Source: Endozoicomonas sp. (GTDB lineage: Bacteria; Pseudomonadota; Gammaproteobacteria; Pseudomonadales; Endozoicomonadaceae). Taken from it: a stretch of DNA of 42,823 nucleotides. The position numbers were made by a program, and so were the translations under genes. The stretch covers positions 1-42,823 of the forward strand of contig JAKROC010000007.1 of NCBI GenBank assembly GCA_024509075.1. The letters are read 5' to 3'. Numbering within the stretch: the first letter of the stretch is position 1; the number at the start of each line of letters is the position of its first letter. Under the pieces are notes generated by a model. The model worked only from the letters and a program-made list of their open reading frames with translations. It ran no database searches and had not been told where the DNA came from. This document shows, piece after piece, positions 1 to 7,696 of the stretch.

Positions 1-58
1 GTGACCGGGGTGAGCGAATGCAGCCAACAAAGTAGCAACTTGAAAGGCGACGGGTGTA
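1..58 (+). repeat. TATACCC-family palindromic repeat, right part (cut by window edge)
   Basis: This is the right half of a short interspersed repeat whose fuller copies lie at 26866, 31082 and 34484. It carries the shared core with GCAGCCAACAAAGTAGCAAC and the arm AACTTGAAAGGCGACGGGT. Its outer end is degenerate: GGGTGTA where the better copies have GGGTATA. The left arm lies outside the window. Confidence 0.8.
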
Positions 59-163
59 ACCCTCTGGATCATTAGCCCACGCCCAGGCAACGATATTGAG
101 ACGGGCAGCCCACAAACTATGAGTCAGCAGATTTTGTTGCAGTAAGATCGGTGTTTGTCCCAT
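1..163 (-). CDS. Possible partial ORF running into the repeat (unknown)
   Basis: An ATG at 163 on the minus strand opens a frame that stays open to the window edge. About 34 residues come from unique sequence; the first are MGQTPILLQQNLLTHSLWAA, and the segment is rich in Leu, Ala and Trp. After that the frame enters the palindromic repeat and encodes repeat-derived residues. I recognise no family. It could be a small gene whose 3' end was replaced by the repeat, or chance. No clear ribosome binding site is visible. Confidence 0.15.
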   Translation of the reverse strand, partial: MGQTPILLQQNLLTHSLWAARLNIVAWAWANDPEGYTRRLSSCYFVGCIRSPRS

Positions 164-316
164 GAAATCGTGGCTGCGTCTGGTTATTATTTTATTCGGA
201 TACCCTGGGCTCAGGTGGATGCATTTTGTGCCTGGTGGGGTGCTTCAGTTCTTCTCAGTACGCGGTTTGCACATTCCTGTATCGGGGAACCATTCCCGTC
301 AAGGCATCACAAGGCA

Positions 317-793
317 TTACAAAGTGAGGGGCAGTGCTGTGGTGGATTTTATTGTAGTCAGGGCGAGGGCTGTCCTTATCTGGCTGACAGCCGGGATTTT
401 CATCAACTCCCCCAGCAAAAATGAGGACAGCGCCTCCTGGTTGCGGGCCACCACCTTAAGCAAATAGTCGCCTTTGTTGCCGGTAATGGCGTGGCACTCC
501 ATTACTGGTGTCATGGTCATAATGGCTTCTTTGAAATTGATGGCAGAATCGGGTGTGTGCTGATTCAGGCAGACCGTAATGTAGGCCTTGATATCCAGGC
601 CAACAGCGCGAGGATTCAGCAATGTCACCTGTTTGCGAATAACTCCTCTGGCTTTTAACCGGCTGATACGCCGGGAACACTGTGACGGGGAGAGATTCAC
701 CAGTTCGGCCAAGCTCAGCAAGGACCTTTCATCGTTCTGCTGGAGCGCCGTCAGTAGTCGCAGGTCATAAGTGTCGAGCAAGCCGCTGTTCAT
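317..793 (-). CDS. Lrp/AsnC-family transcriptional regulator
   Basis: A DNA-binding regulator of amino-acid metabolism, 158 residues, the normal length for this family. An N-terminal helix-turn-helix (about residues 8-55, with the segment LSPSQCSRRISRLKARGVI) is followed by the family's linker and an effector-binding RAM domain (about residues 70-150, including AYITVCLN and MECHAITGNKGDYLLKV). I chose the ATG at 793 because the protein then starts just before the usual DxxLLxxL helix and AGAGAAAA lies upstream; the longer frame to 874 adds 27 residues unlike the family. It is divergent from hppD-phhA across a 277-bp gap that holds a perfect palindrome, so it plausibly controls phenylalanine/tyrosine catabolism (inference). 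The exact paralogue (Lrp, BkdR or other) cannot be told from sequence alone. Confidence 0.9.
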   Translation of the reverse strand: MNSGLLDTYDLRLLTALQQNDERSLLSLAELVNLSPSQCSRRISRLKARGVIRKQVTLLNPRAVGLDIKAYITVCLNQHTPDSAINFKEAIMTMTPVMECHAITGNKGDYLLKVVARNQEALSSFLLGELMKIPAVSQIRTALALTTIKSTTALPLTL

Positions 794-962
794 CAGTAAT
801 TTTCTCTCGCGGGAAAAAGTGCATTGGCTACCCCGAATCTGCCAGTGCGTTGACTGCTCTGGAGCAAGAGCCAACGTGTTCCTGTCCCTCCGTTTGAGGA
901 CAGGCTACCTGCCGAGTACTGGGCAAGTGTAAGTCTACATTCGCCACTGCGCCAACTGCGAA

Positions 963-979
963 ATGCAAACCTTTTGCAT
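963..979. promoter_or_regulatory. Palindrome ATGCAAA-N3-TTTGCAT in the regulator/hppD divergent promoter
   Basis: A perfect 7-bp inverted repeat with a CCT spacer, 17 bp in all, lies about 90 bp upstream of the hppD start and 170 bp upstream of the Lrp-type regulator start. Its size and symmetry fit a dimeric regulator's operator. A shorter palindrome, TGTA-AGTC-TACA, lies at 928-939. Assignment to the neighbouring Lrp-type protein is inference. Confidence 0.45.
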
Positions 980-1070
980 CATCCAGCTAAAACGGGCGCT
1001 ACATCGCAAGGATTTTGCGGCGGGTCGATCGTATACTTTTTCCTCAATTCGCTCGAAAAGAGGGCAGGGC

Positions 1071-2150
1071 ATGACAACCAGCAAAATCTCTAAAATTACC
1101 AGTATTAACCCGATGGGAACTGATGGGTTCGAGTTTGTCGAATATGCAGCGCCAGATCCGGTGGCGCTCGATAGCCTTTTTAAACAGTTTGGTCTGCTGC
1201 CGGTGGCGCGTCATCGCTCCAAAGATGTCACGTTATACCGCCAGGGGGGAATTAATTTTATTGTTAATGGCGAACAGGATTCGTTCGCCCAGAAGTTTGC
1301 CCGCGAACACGGGCCGTGCGCCTGTGCGTTTGCCATTCGGGTGGAGGATGCCGGCTATGCTTATCAGCGTGCCCTGGAGCTGGGTTGTCAGCCAGGACCA
1401 ACCCAGACAGGCCCTATGGAGCTGAACATCCCTTCCATTGTCGGTATTGGTGGGAGTCTGATATATCTGGTTGACCGCTACGGCGGCAGAGGCTCCATAT
1501 ACGACGTTGATTTTGTACCCATTGAAGGTGTCAATCAGCAGCCGGAAGGGTTTGGCCTCAGCTACATCGACCATCTGACTCATAACGTCTACCAGGGCAA
1601 CATGAACAAGTGGGCATCTTTCTACGAGGATATCTTCAGCTTTCGCGAAATTCGCTATTTCGACATTGAAGGCAAGCTGACCGGATTGAAATCCCGTGCC
1701 ATGACCAGCCCTTGTGGCAAAGTCAGAATACCTATCAATGAATCATCTGATGATAAAAGTCAGATTGAAGAGTACCTGCAACAGTATAATGGTGAAGGTA
1801 TTCAGCACATTGCCTTGTACTCCAATGATATCTATCAATCAGTGCCATCCATGCGTGCCAACGGCACCAGCTTTCTGTCACCACCGCCAGACGCTTACTA
1901 CGACATGCTTGCTGAACGGTTACCCTGGCATCAGGAAGATGTTGACCAGCTAAAGACCAGCTCTATTTTGATGGATGGCGCACCTACAAAAGACGGTGGT
2001 CTTTTATTGCAGATTTTCACAGAAACCGCCATTGGCCCGATTTTTTTCGAGATTATCCAGCGCAAAGGTGACGAAGGTTTTGGGGAAGGTAACTTTAAGG
2101 CGCTGTTTGAGAGTATGGAGAGAGATCAGATGAGAAGGGGGGTTTTATAA
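1071..2150 (+). CDS. hppD: 4-hydroxyphenylpyruvate dioxygenase
   Basis: A non-haem iron enzyme converting 4-hydroxyphenylpyruvate to homogentisate, the second step of tyrosine breakdown, in the cytoplasm. At 359 residues it has the usual bacterial length and two vicinal-oxygen-chelate domains. The three iron ligands are visible: H168 in DHLTHNV, H246 in GIQHIAL and E327 in FFEIIQRKG. The C-terminal segment [18 protein letters not shown] is the conserved lid helix. The ATG at 1071 is preceded by AGAGGGCAGGGC; the longer frame from 963 adds 36 residues that do not match the family and runs through the upstream palindrome. It lies 55 bp upstream of phhA in one likely operon, so phenylalanine is fed through tyrosine (plus an aminotransferase elsewhere) to this step. 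The homogentisate pathway genes are not in the window. Confidence 0.97.
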   Translation: MTTSKISKITSINPMGTDGFEFVEYAAPDPVALDSLFKQFGLLPVARHRSKDVTLYRQGGINFIVNGEQDSFAQKFAREHGPCACAFAIRVEDAGYAYQRALELGCQPGPTQTGPMELNIPSIVGIGGSLIYLVDRYGGRGSIYDVDFVPIEGVNQQPEGFGLSYIDHLTHNVYQGNMNKWASFYEDIFSFREIRYFDIEGKLTGLKSRAMTSPCGKVRIPINESSDDKSQIEEYLQQYNGEGIQHIALYSNDIYQSVPSMRANGTSFLSPPPDAYYDMLAERLPWHQEDVDQLKTSSILMDGAPTKDGGLLLQIFTETAIGPIFFEIIQRKGDEGFGEGNFKALFESMERDQMRRGVL

Positions 2151-2205
2151 CTGGGCAGTGGCCCGGGCCACGCATATTCAACCAGGCTATGCCGGGAGGG
2201 TGTTT

Positions 2206-3006
2206 ATGAAGTCATCCAAATATCAGGCCAGAATGCCGGATAATTCCGGTTTTATTCGTTATACCGAAGAGGAACACGACACTTGGAGTACTCTCTACCA
2301 GCGACAGGTTGAGCTACTCAAAGACCGGGCCTGCAACGAGTATCTGGACGGTATTGAACAGCTGGCCATGCCCGCCAGGTGTATTCCCCAGCTGAAAGAC
2401 ATCAGCCGGGTGTTGATGGCTTGTACCGGCTGGAGCGTAGCCCGGGTGCCAGCGCTGATCTCGTTTGACCGTTTTTTTGGCCTATTGGCCAGCAGACAGT
2501 TCCCGGTGGCTACATTTATCCGGATTCGCGCTGAGCTGGATTATTTGCAGGAGCCGGATATCTTCCATGAAATATTTGGCCATTGCCCTTTATTAACCAA
2601 TCAGGATTTTGCCGATTTCACTGAGACTTATGGCCGGCTGGGGCTCGCTGCCAGCAAAGAGGAACGCGTCTATCTGGCCAGGTTGTACTGGATGACGGTG
2701 GAGTTTGGTTTGCTCAACAGTGTGGCGGGGCTGCGCATCTACGGCGGGGGAATTTTGTCCAGTTATGGCGAATCGGCCTATGCTCTGGACAGCGACGTTG
2801 CCGTGCGCAAACCGTTTGATCCGCTGCTGGCCCTGCGCACCCCTTATCGCATCGATATTCTGCAACCGTTGTATTACGTGATTGACAGCCTTGCGGAGCT
2901 GCACCGATTGTGTGAGATGGATCTGATGGCGCTGGTGCATCAGGCCATGTCGATGCCGTTGTTGCCCGCTATGTTTACCCCAAAGGCAAATGAGGGTGTG
3001 GCCTGA
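2206..3006 (+). CDS. phhA: Phenylalanine 4-monooxygenase
   Basis: A tetrahydrobiopterin-dependent hydroxylase that makes tyrosine from phenylalanine. At 266 residues it is the short bacterial form with only the catalytic domain. The iron-binding triad is present: H121 and H126 in HEIFGH, and E166 in YWMTVEFGL. I chose the ATG at 2206 because GGGAGG sits 5 bp before it; the GTG at 2158 adds 16 residues and has no such site. It follows hppD in the same orientation, matching a phenylalanine/tyrosine catabolic operon. The pterin carbinolamine dehydratase PhhB, often the neighbour in Pseudomonas, is not next to it here, so cofactor recycling must be encoded elsewhere. Confidence 0.97.
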   Translation: MKSSKYQARMPDNSGFIRYTEEEHDTWSTLYQRQVELLKDRACNEYLDGIEQLAMPARCIPQLKDISRVLMACTGWSVARVPALISFDRFFGLLASRQFPVATFIRIRAELDYLQEPDIFHEIFGHCPLLTNQDFADFTETYGRLGLAASKEERVYLARLYWMTVEFGLLNSVAGLRIYGGGILSSYGESAYALDSDVAVRKPFDPLLALRTPYRIDILQPLYYVIDSLAELHRLCEMDLMALVHQAMSMPLLPAMFTPKANEGVA

Positions 3007-3531
3007 AAACTCTTTTTGAGGGGCTTGCGTAAATACCCATTCTACACTCAGTTATTGCACAGTAAATCAATCTTTCCGGCATGGGGGCTCTGGTGAGTTC
3101 CCCGCTTCGCTTGTCTGCCCAAGCTTGACGATGTATCCCCTGACGAAACAGCCAGATCAGAGGTCAAAACGTTAATACGCAGCGTATTGACTCCGGTCAT
3201 TTTTGTCGATTGAAGCGACGAATTGGTGATCAGTATTGGCCTGGTTTCGCAGCGGGTTTTACGATGTCATGCGTACTATTGGAAATAGACAGCCATGGAT
3301 GGGGTAAGTAATTTTGCCGTGCACCTTTTAAACATAAAGTTCATATATAGCATATTATCCAATCATATTTTTGTAATTATTCACTTGAAAATTCCATCTT
3401 TGTCCTCAGTAATCACATTGCCAGGGCCGCAACGTCGGCGTTAAAGAAAGTTTTTCTTTCCCCCGTTATTTAGGTGTACGATCCGAAACAATTTTCACCT
3501 GCCCATCGTTTTGCATTACAAGGAGTCTCAG
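3007..3531. other. Intergenic region, no gene supported
   Basis: This 525-bp gap separates phhA from the hydrolase. The first part is of ordinary composition; 3335-3400 is AT-rich and could hold a promoter. A small hairpin GAAAG-TTTTT-CTTTC lies near 3448. An open frame of about 48 codons from an ATG at 3295 has no ribosome binding site and no recognisable product, so I do not call it. Confidence 0.5.
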
Positions 3532-4389
3532 ATGCAGCCAAGGGAGTTGAGCATTCGGACACCACACCTGACTTTCGCTGCCCTGGAGTGGGGTGATCCT
3601 GACGGTAATCCGGTAATCGCCCTGCACGGTTGGCTGGATAATGCTGCCAGTTTTACCCCCATGGCCGGCAAACTTGACGGCATACGGTTACTTGCAGTCG
3701 ACCTGGCCGGTCATGGCAGGTCTGACCATCGCCCCCCGGGGTTCAGTTACGATGTCTGGCACTATGTGGAAGACCTGTTTTACATCACCGATGCGCTGGG
3801 GCTGTCGCGTTTTGGTCTGCTCGGTCACTCCCTGGGGGGCGTGGTGTGTAGCATGGCAGCCAGCTCCATTTTGCAAGATCGGGTAATGGCGCTGGTGGCC
3901 ATTGATGGTCTCTTTCCCAGGGCCAGAGACCCGCAACATTCACCGCAAGCACTGCTCAGCTACATTAATCAACGCCGAACGCCTGATGATCAGCTACCCA
4001 TCACCCAATACCGCTCAAAGCAGCAGGCAATATTTGCCCGCACCATGGGCCAGTTCCGGGTTTCCAGGGCGTCGGCCGAACTGTTGGTTGAGCGCGGTCT
4101 GAAGCAGGAGGGGGAGGCATGGCAGTGGAGCTTTGACCCCAGAGTAAAACTGGGTTCACCGACACGGTTTACCCTTGAGCAATCTATGGCCTTTGTTCAG
4201 CAGATTAGCTGTCCGGCCCATCTGATTTATGTCGCCAACGGCCCTCTGAGCGTCGTCCTTGAGCAACACTGTCGGTGGCTGAGTCATATCCATCTGCACC
4301 CAATGAGTGGCAATCACCATCTGCATATGGACGATCAGGCAAATGCTGTTGCCAGCAAGGTTAGTTCTGTTCTGGGCGGTAGATTATGA
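3532..4389 (+). CDS. Alpha/beta hydrolase (serine hydrolase-like)
   Basis: A 285-residue alpha/beta-hydrolase-fold enzyme. The oxyanion strand motif HGWLDNAASF follows the first core strand. The nucleophile elbow is GHSLGG with the serine at residue 100, and the likely catalytic histidine is H262 or H263 in GNHHLH. The pattern resembles the serine hydrolase-like (SERHL/MhpC-type) group. The substrate cannot be told: such enzymes cleave esters or C-C bonds. The ATG at 3532 has AAGGAG 7 bp upstream; the TTG at 3511 is less likely. The DUF4892 gene follows in the same direction 33 bp downstream, an arrangement I recall from pseudomonads. No signal peptide is seen, so it should be cytoplasmic. 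Confidence 0.9.
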   Translation: MQPRELSIRTPHLTFAALEWGDPDGNPVIALHGWLDNAASFTPMAGKLDGIRLLAVDLAGHGRSDHRPPGFSYDVWHYVEDLFYITDALGLSRFGLLGHSLGGVVCSMAASSILQDRVMALVAIDGLFPRARDPQHSPQALLSYINQRRTPDDQLPITQYRSKQQAIFARTMGQFRVSRASAELLVERGLKQEGEAWQWSFDPRVKLGSPTRFTLEQSMAFVQQISCPAHLIYVANGPLSVVLEQHCRWLSHIHLHPMSGNHHLHMDDQANAVASKVSSVLGGRL

Positions 4390-4422
4390 TAGAGTTGTTG
4401 TGATAAAGCCTTGGGTTATTTC

Positions 4423-5328
4423 ATGAATACAACAACGGCAAAGCATCCGGATCTTTTCCCTGCGCTGTCCACCCGAAAGTCGCATCGAACGACTGCTTTG
4501 AATCGAACGACCACTGTCTTTTTAATCAGTGCAGTACTGGTGCTGTCTGGTCTCTTTGCCCCGAGTTACGCCGCGCAATTGCCCGCTTATCCCAATGCCA
4601 GTGTTGCCCAGTCGGTGAGTGAGGAGCGGCAGAACCACCCCATTATCACCGATCGGATGAAGCGGGTGCACGGCACCGTCACCTCAGACAGAGTTCTGTG
4701 GCTTGATGGCCGCCTGACGCGCACCGTGTACCTTCTGCCGTCCGGGCACACCAGTGCTCAGGGTTTTGAGTTTTACGTCAATCTGCTGCGCGAGCAAGGG
4801 GTCGAAACCCTGTTTGAATGTCGCAGCTTTTCCTGTGGCGCCAGCAACTTTTGGGCCAACGATGTTTTTGCCATCCCCACACTCTACGGCCAGGACAAAG
4901 AGCAGGGATATTACATTGGCAAAAAGCAGGACAGCTATTATGCGGTTTACTCAATCAGACGAGGCAACGGGCGCATTTATACGCTGATGGATGTCTTTAC
5001 CCCATCCGGCCACGAAGGTGACGCTGATCAGATCAGCGGAGTCATGATCCCGCTTGCTACCGCCGTTGACGACACCGCTTTGGCACCTTTTGTTGCTCAG
5101 ATGCGTGATAACCCGACCATGAAAGCATTGCTCATGCTTCATGGGCAGGTGCCCAATACCCTTGCTGAGTTCGATGCCCGGCGGACAGAGATGGATAAAT
5201 TGCAGCGCTCCTTGTTGCAATATCTGCAAGAGCAGGGCATCAGTAGCAAGCGATTGCGGGTCAATATCACTTTCGATAGCACTGACAGTGCTGCACCATT
5301 TTGGTTGCAAATTGTTCGCCTGCAGTGA
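4423..5328 (+). CDS. DUF4892 domain-containing exported protein
   Basis: A 301-residue protein of unknown function. A long charged N-terminus is followed by a hydrophobic stretch at about residues 31-47 ending in PSYAA, which looks like a signal peptide cleaved after SYA. The mature part matches the DUF4892 pattern: an early strand with GHTSAQGFEFY, then CRSFSCGASNFWANDVF with two cysteines close together, a YxIRRGNGRIY strand, and a C-terminal repeat of a circularly organised domain (LQYLQEQGISSKRLRV). Periplasmic or outer-membrane associated by inference. The ATG at 4423 has no strong ribosome binding site, and a TTG at 4411 is also possible. It probably shares a transcript with the hydrolase upstream. 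The next gene is convergent, with a palindromic repeat between them. Confidence 0.85.
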   Translation: MNTTTAKHPDLFPALSTRKSHRTTALNRTTTVFLISAVLVLSGLFAPSYAAQLPAYPNASVAQSVSEERQNHPIITDRMKRVHGTVTSDRVLWLDGRLTRTVYLLPSGHTSAQGFEFYVNLLREQGVETLFECRSFSCGASNFWANDVFAIPTLYGQDKEQGYYIGKKQDSYYAVYSIRRGNGRIYTLMDVFTPSGHEGDADQISGVMIPLATAVDDTALAPFVAQMRDNPTMKALLMLHGQVPNTLAEFDARRTEMDKLQRSLLQYLQEQGISSKRLRVNITFDSTDSAAPFWLQIVRLQ

Positions 5329-5659
5329 GAGCTTCTTACTGTAAACGCCAAATATCTTTCACGTTACTGTCTGGCTCTGCATTGGATTCGATGGCGGAAT
5401 GTGATCATATGGTAAACCAACCCAAGTAGAACTTACTGGAAACGCTCCCCAGTGACTGCCTTAAGCCACACCCGCAACCCCTGATAATCCTGCATCGTCG
5501 CGCTGTTAATACTAATCCCGACAGCCAGTGTTCTTCCATAGAATCGAAACCGCTATACCCCTCGCCTTTCAAGTTGCTACTTTGTTGGCTGCATTCGCTC
5601 ACCCCGGTCACGTAGCATTTCTACGCTCCCGAGGCCTCGTTCATTAGCCGCGGAGGGTG
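5329..5659. other. Convergent intergenic region holding a repeat copy
   Basis: This 331-bp gap lies between the DUF4892 gene (+) and yaeQ (-). Its right part is a degenerate copy of the TATACCC repeat, listed separately. The rest (5329-5553) shows no gene, RNA or convincing terminator. Confidence 0.5.
5554..5650 (-). repeat. TATACCC-family repeat, reverse orientation, degenerate left arm
   Basis: Read on the minus strand, this has the same core as the other copies. On the plus strand it starts TATACCC then CCTTTCAAGTTGCTACTTTG and continues through the GGCTGCATTCGCTCACCCCGG segment. The outer arm near 5640 has decayed: the CCTTTGGGTATA end is missing. It stops about 10 bp before the yaeQ stop codon, so it may act as a convergent-gene terminator. 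Confidence 0.8.
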
Positions 5660-6199
5660 TCAATCAGGGAAGCGCTGGAAGATATCCAGCGTTACACTGT
5701 CCGTTCCATTACCCATGGTTATTTGCTGGTCCATAATCACGCAGTGTAGCTTCATGGTCTTGCTGACCATGGTGGCCAGTTCACTGGCCCGGGCCGGAAC
5801 CTGAAGGATGGTCAGGTTATCAAAGCGCTGCACTTTCTGCTGATACTGTTGCCACCAGACGTCTGAGCTGCGCCCACCGTAGTTATAAATAAAAACCTGT
5901 CTGGCCCGGCCGCAGGCCTTTCTCAGGCGTTTTTCATCGGGCTGACCCAGTTCAATCCAGGTATCAATCTCACCGGTGAGATTTTTCTGCCAGATATCTG
6001 GCTCGTCATCAGTGCTGATGCCCCTGGTAAACTGCAGCTGACCATCGGCGTGCAGACACCAGACCAGCAGTCTTAACATGGCGCGTTCGTCGTTTTCCGA
6101 TGGGTGTCTGGCGATGGTCAGCTCATGTTCGGCGTAGTAGGCGCGGTTCATGTCGGCAATATTGACCACCGCCTTGTAGATGGTTGCTTTTAAAGCCAT
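5660..6199 (-). CDS. yaeQ: YaeQ family protein
   Basis: A 179-residue protein of the YaeQ family, widespread in gammaproteobacteria, with a PD-(D/E)XK nuclease-like fold but no firmly established biochemical role. Family hallmarks are the start MALKATIYKAVVNIADMNR, the HPSENDERAMLRLLVWCLHA segment (residues about 32-51), DIWQKNLTGEIDTWIELGQP, and the K-(5)-RARQVFIYNYG strand. Length matches the family. The ATG at 6199 is the natural start. It is followed by a palindromic repeat rather than another gene. Possible transcription antitermination links reported for homologues are not testable here. Confidence 0.95.
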   Translation of the reverse strand: MALKATIYKAVVNIADMNRAYYAEHELTIARHPSENDERAMLRLLVWCLHADGQLQFTRGISTDDEPDIWQKNLTGEIDTWIELGQPDEKRLRKACGRARQVFIYNYGGRSSDVWWQQYQQKVQRFDNLTILQVPARASELATMVSKTMKLHCVIMDQQITMGNGTDSVTLDIFQRFPD

Positions 6200-6302
6200 G
6201 AATCATTAATCCAGAAATGGCTGGATTCTACTTTAAAAAAGCGGTAGGTACCCTGTTGATTTGCCGGAACCAGTTGATTTGCCTTGATGGAGGATTATGT
6301 TG

Positions 6303-6431
6303 ATGCATGTCAATATGAATAAAAAATTCAATACGTATTATTACCTCAACCTGAGGGGAACAAGAGGGAGACTCCTCAACCAATTAAGGCCTTTGTGCTT
6401 GGGGGAGTATGCTGTAGGGTCACAAAAATAA
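6303..6431 (+). CDS. Possible small protein, 42 residues (unknown)
   Basis: A short open frame starting MHVNMNKKFNTYYYLNLRG and ending GEYAVGSQK. GGAGG at 6289-6293 lies 9 bp before the ATG at 6303; a second ATG at 6297 is too close to that site. Its stop is 23 bp upstream of a strong rho-independent terminator read on the same strand, so a ribosome binding site, a frame and a terminator line up in one 190-bp unit between two minus-strand genes. The product is basic and tyrosine-rich with no membrane segment. I recognise no family. It could be a real small protein, a leader peptide, or the dispensable frame of a small RNA that uses the terminator. Confidence 0.45.
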   Translation: MHVNMNKKFNTYYYLNLRGTRGRLLNQLRPLCLGEYAVGSQK

Positions 6432-6454
6432 CCACAGGCCATTACTTTATTTCG

Positions 6455-6481
6455 AACCGGTATTAGCTACCGGTTTTTTTT
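6455..6481 (+). terminator. Rho-independent terminator
   Basis: A perfect 8-bp stem AACCGGTA / TACCGGTT with a 5-base loop TTAGC is followed by a T-run on the plus strand. Both annotated neighbours are on the minus strand, so it must end a plus-strand transcript, most simply the small ORF at 6303-6431. Confidence 0.85.
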
Positions 6482-6498
6482 GTCCGATTTTTGCCTGG

Positions 6499-6738
6499 TC
6501 AACCGCACTTGCAACAGCAGCCCTGGTAACGAATACCGTTTTCACTATCAATAAGTTTGCCTTTTTGCACAAACTGGTCAATCAACTCCTGCGCACTCAG
6601 GTCACGCAAAGAACAAGTATGGTAACGGGTTTTGGTACCAAAATGGTCAGTAATTAACGCCAACAAGGCATCGCTGGTCAGAGCTTCCTGATGGTCTTTG
6701 ACCAGGTTCAGAACATTGTGTCCATGGACAGATTCCAT
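6499..6738 (-). CDS. yecH: YecH family metal-binding protein
   Basis: A 79-residue protein of the YecH family. The hallmark segments are HGHNVLNLV at residues 5-13, FGTKTRYHTCSLRDLSAQELI at about 33-53, and FVQKGKLIDSENG near the C-terminus. It ends in a cysteine cluster CCCKC, and the histidines and cysteines fit metal binding, as annotated for the family. The function is not established. It stands alone between the small plus-strand ORF and the potassium channel gene, which is on the same strand about 90 bp upstream. Confidence 0.9.
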   Translation of the reverse strand: MESVHGHNVLNLVKDHQEALTSDALLALITDHFGTKTRYHTCSLRDLSAQELIDQFVQKGKLIDSENGIRYQGCCCKCG

Positions 6739-6828
6739 TGGCTTATTCTCGAGCAGATGATGAACATTTTGGCAACAATACGCAGATACAGATAATTAAA
6801 CAGTCGTACATATTCGTATGTGCCCTGA

Positions 6829-7488
6829 TCATTTGCCGACAAATCGGGCAATCATCACCGTGGGACTCAGTACACCAATCACGGCCTCAAGGGTTACCAG
6901 ACTTTGTGCCAAGGAGCTGAGGGGCAGGATGTCGCCGTAGCCCAGTGTCGTCAGTGTGACAAAACTGAAATAGAGATAGCAGGGCCAGCTGGAGATATTT
7001 TCGTTGGCCAGGTCAAACGCCCCCGGGGAGAACAGGTTGACGATCAGATAGATGTAGCTGAAAGTAATGCCGGTAAGCAGGTAGAAGTTAATGGCGGCCA
7101 GCAATTTTTCCGACTGGGGTTGCGGGCTGTACAGGTGGCGGATCAGTATCAGCATCATGCACAGGTGGAACATCATGCTGACCATCAGGGTGAACAGGTG
7201 CAGCCACTGCGGTGAGCCCGGCACTTCCACCAGAATGCGCAGTGCCACAATAGCCAGACCGGTGGTCTTGAGCCAGAAGCAAGCTCTGCGGCTGTTTTCG
7301 GTCAGGCTGCCCAGAGCTTGTACCAGACCGGCAATCATCAGACAGGAGAAAGCGGTGCCGACGATACTCTGATGGGCCGAAACCATGGGCGCAACAACAA
7401 TGCTGCTATTAAGAATAACCAGCAGTAAACCAAGAGAGCGGTTGGGAGCAGCACGGCTGAAAAGTGTCAACGGAGATCGAAAAGACAT
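6829..7488 (-). CDS. Potassium channel family protein
   Basis: A 219-residue integral inner-membrane protein with about six hydrophobic helices (near residues 18-37, 41-60, 71-90, 95-120, 131-153 and 190-212). A pore loop before the last helix carries the potassium selectivity filter TLTTLGYGD. This is the Ion_trans_2 type of pore with four extra N-terminal helices. There is no RCK/TrkA nucleotide-binding domain and the S4-like helix has few arginines, so gating is unknown. It is divergent from ftsK across about 210 bp. The start at 7488 gives a short polar N-terminus and is reasonable. Confidence 0.88.
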   Translation of the reverse strand: MSFRSPLTLFSRAAPNRSLGLLLVILNSSIVVAPMVSAHQSIVGTAFSCLMIAGLVQALGSLTENSRRACFWLKTTGLAIVALRILVEVPGSPQWLHLFTLMVSMMFHLCMMLILIRHLYSPQPQSEKLLAAINFYLLTGITFSYIYLIVNLFSPGAFDLANENISSWPCYLYFSFVTLTTLGYGDILPLSSLAQSLVTLEAVIGVLSPTVMIARFVGK

Positions 7489-7696
7489 CGTTTTATCTGG
7501 CGCAATTGGAAAAATGGCGGTTAAAAATACCCTTACCCGCGGCGAGAGGCCAGAAAAACTCTTTGCCCATTGGCGTTGTTCACGGTTGATGCAGTTGCGA
7601 TTTGCTATGCACGATTGATTGTCGCCAGAACTGGGCCCATGTTATCTTCTTCAAGGCAAAATGCTGTGTTTATAGTCAGTTATCTCAGGGAGCCGA

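Noticed and set aside
155..467. Two plus-strand frames near the start of the window
   Set aside because: They overlap the 3' half of the Lrp-type regulator on the opposite strand and have no family features.
3351..3380. ATCCAATCATAT phrase shared with 16030
   Set aside because: Short AT-rich match upstream of two unrelated genes; too short to separate from chance.
3295..3441. Small plus-strand frame of about 48 codons after phhA
   Set aside because: No ribosome binding site and an unremarkable hydrophobic product in an AT-rich stretch; chance is the simplest reading.
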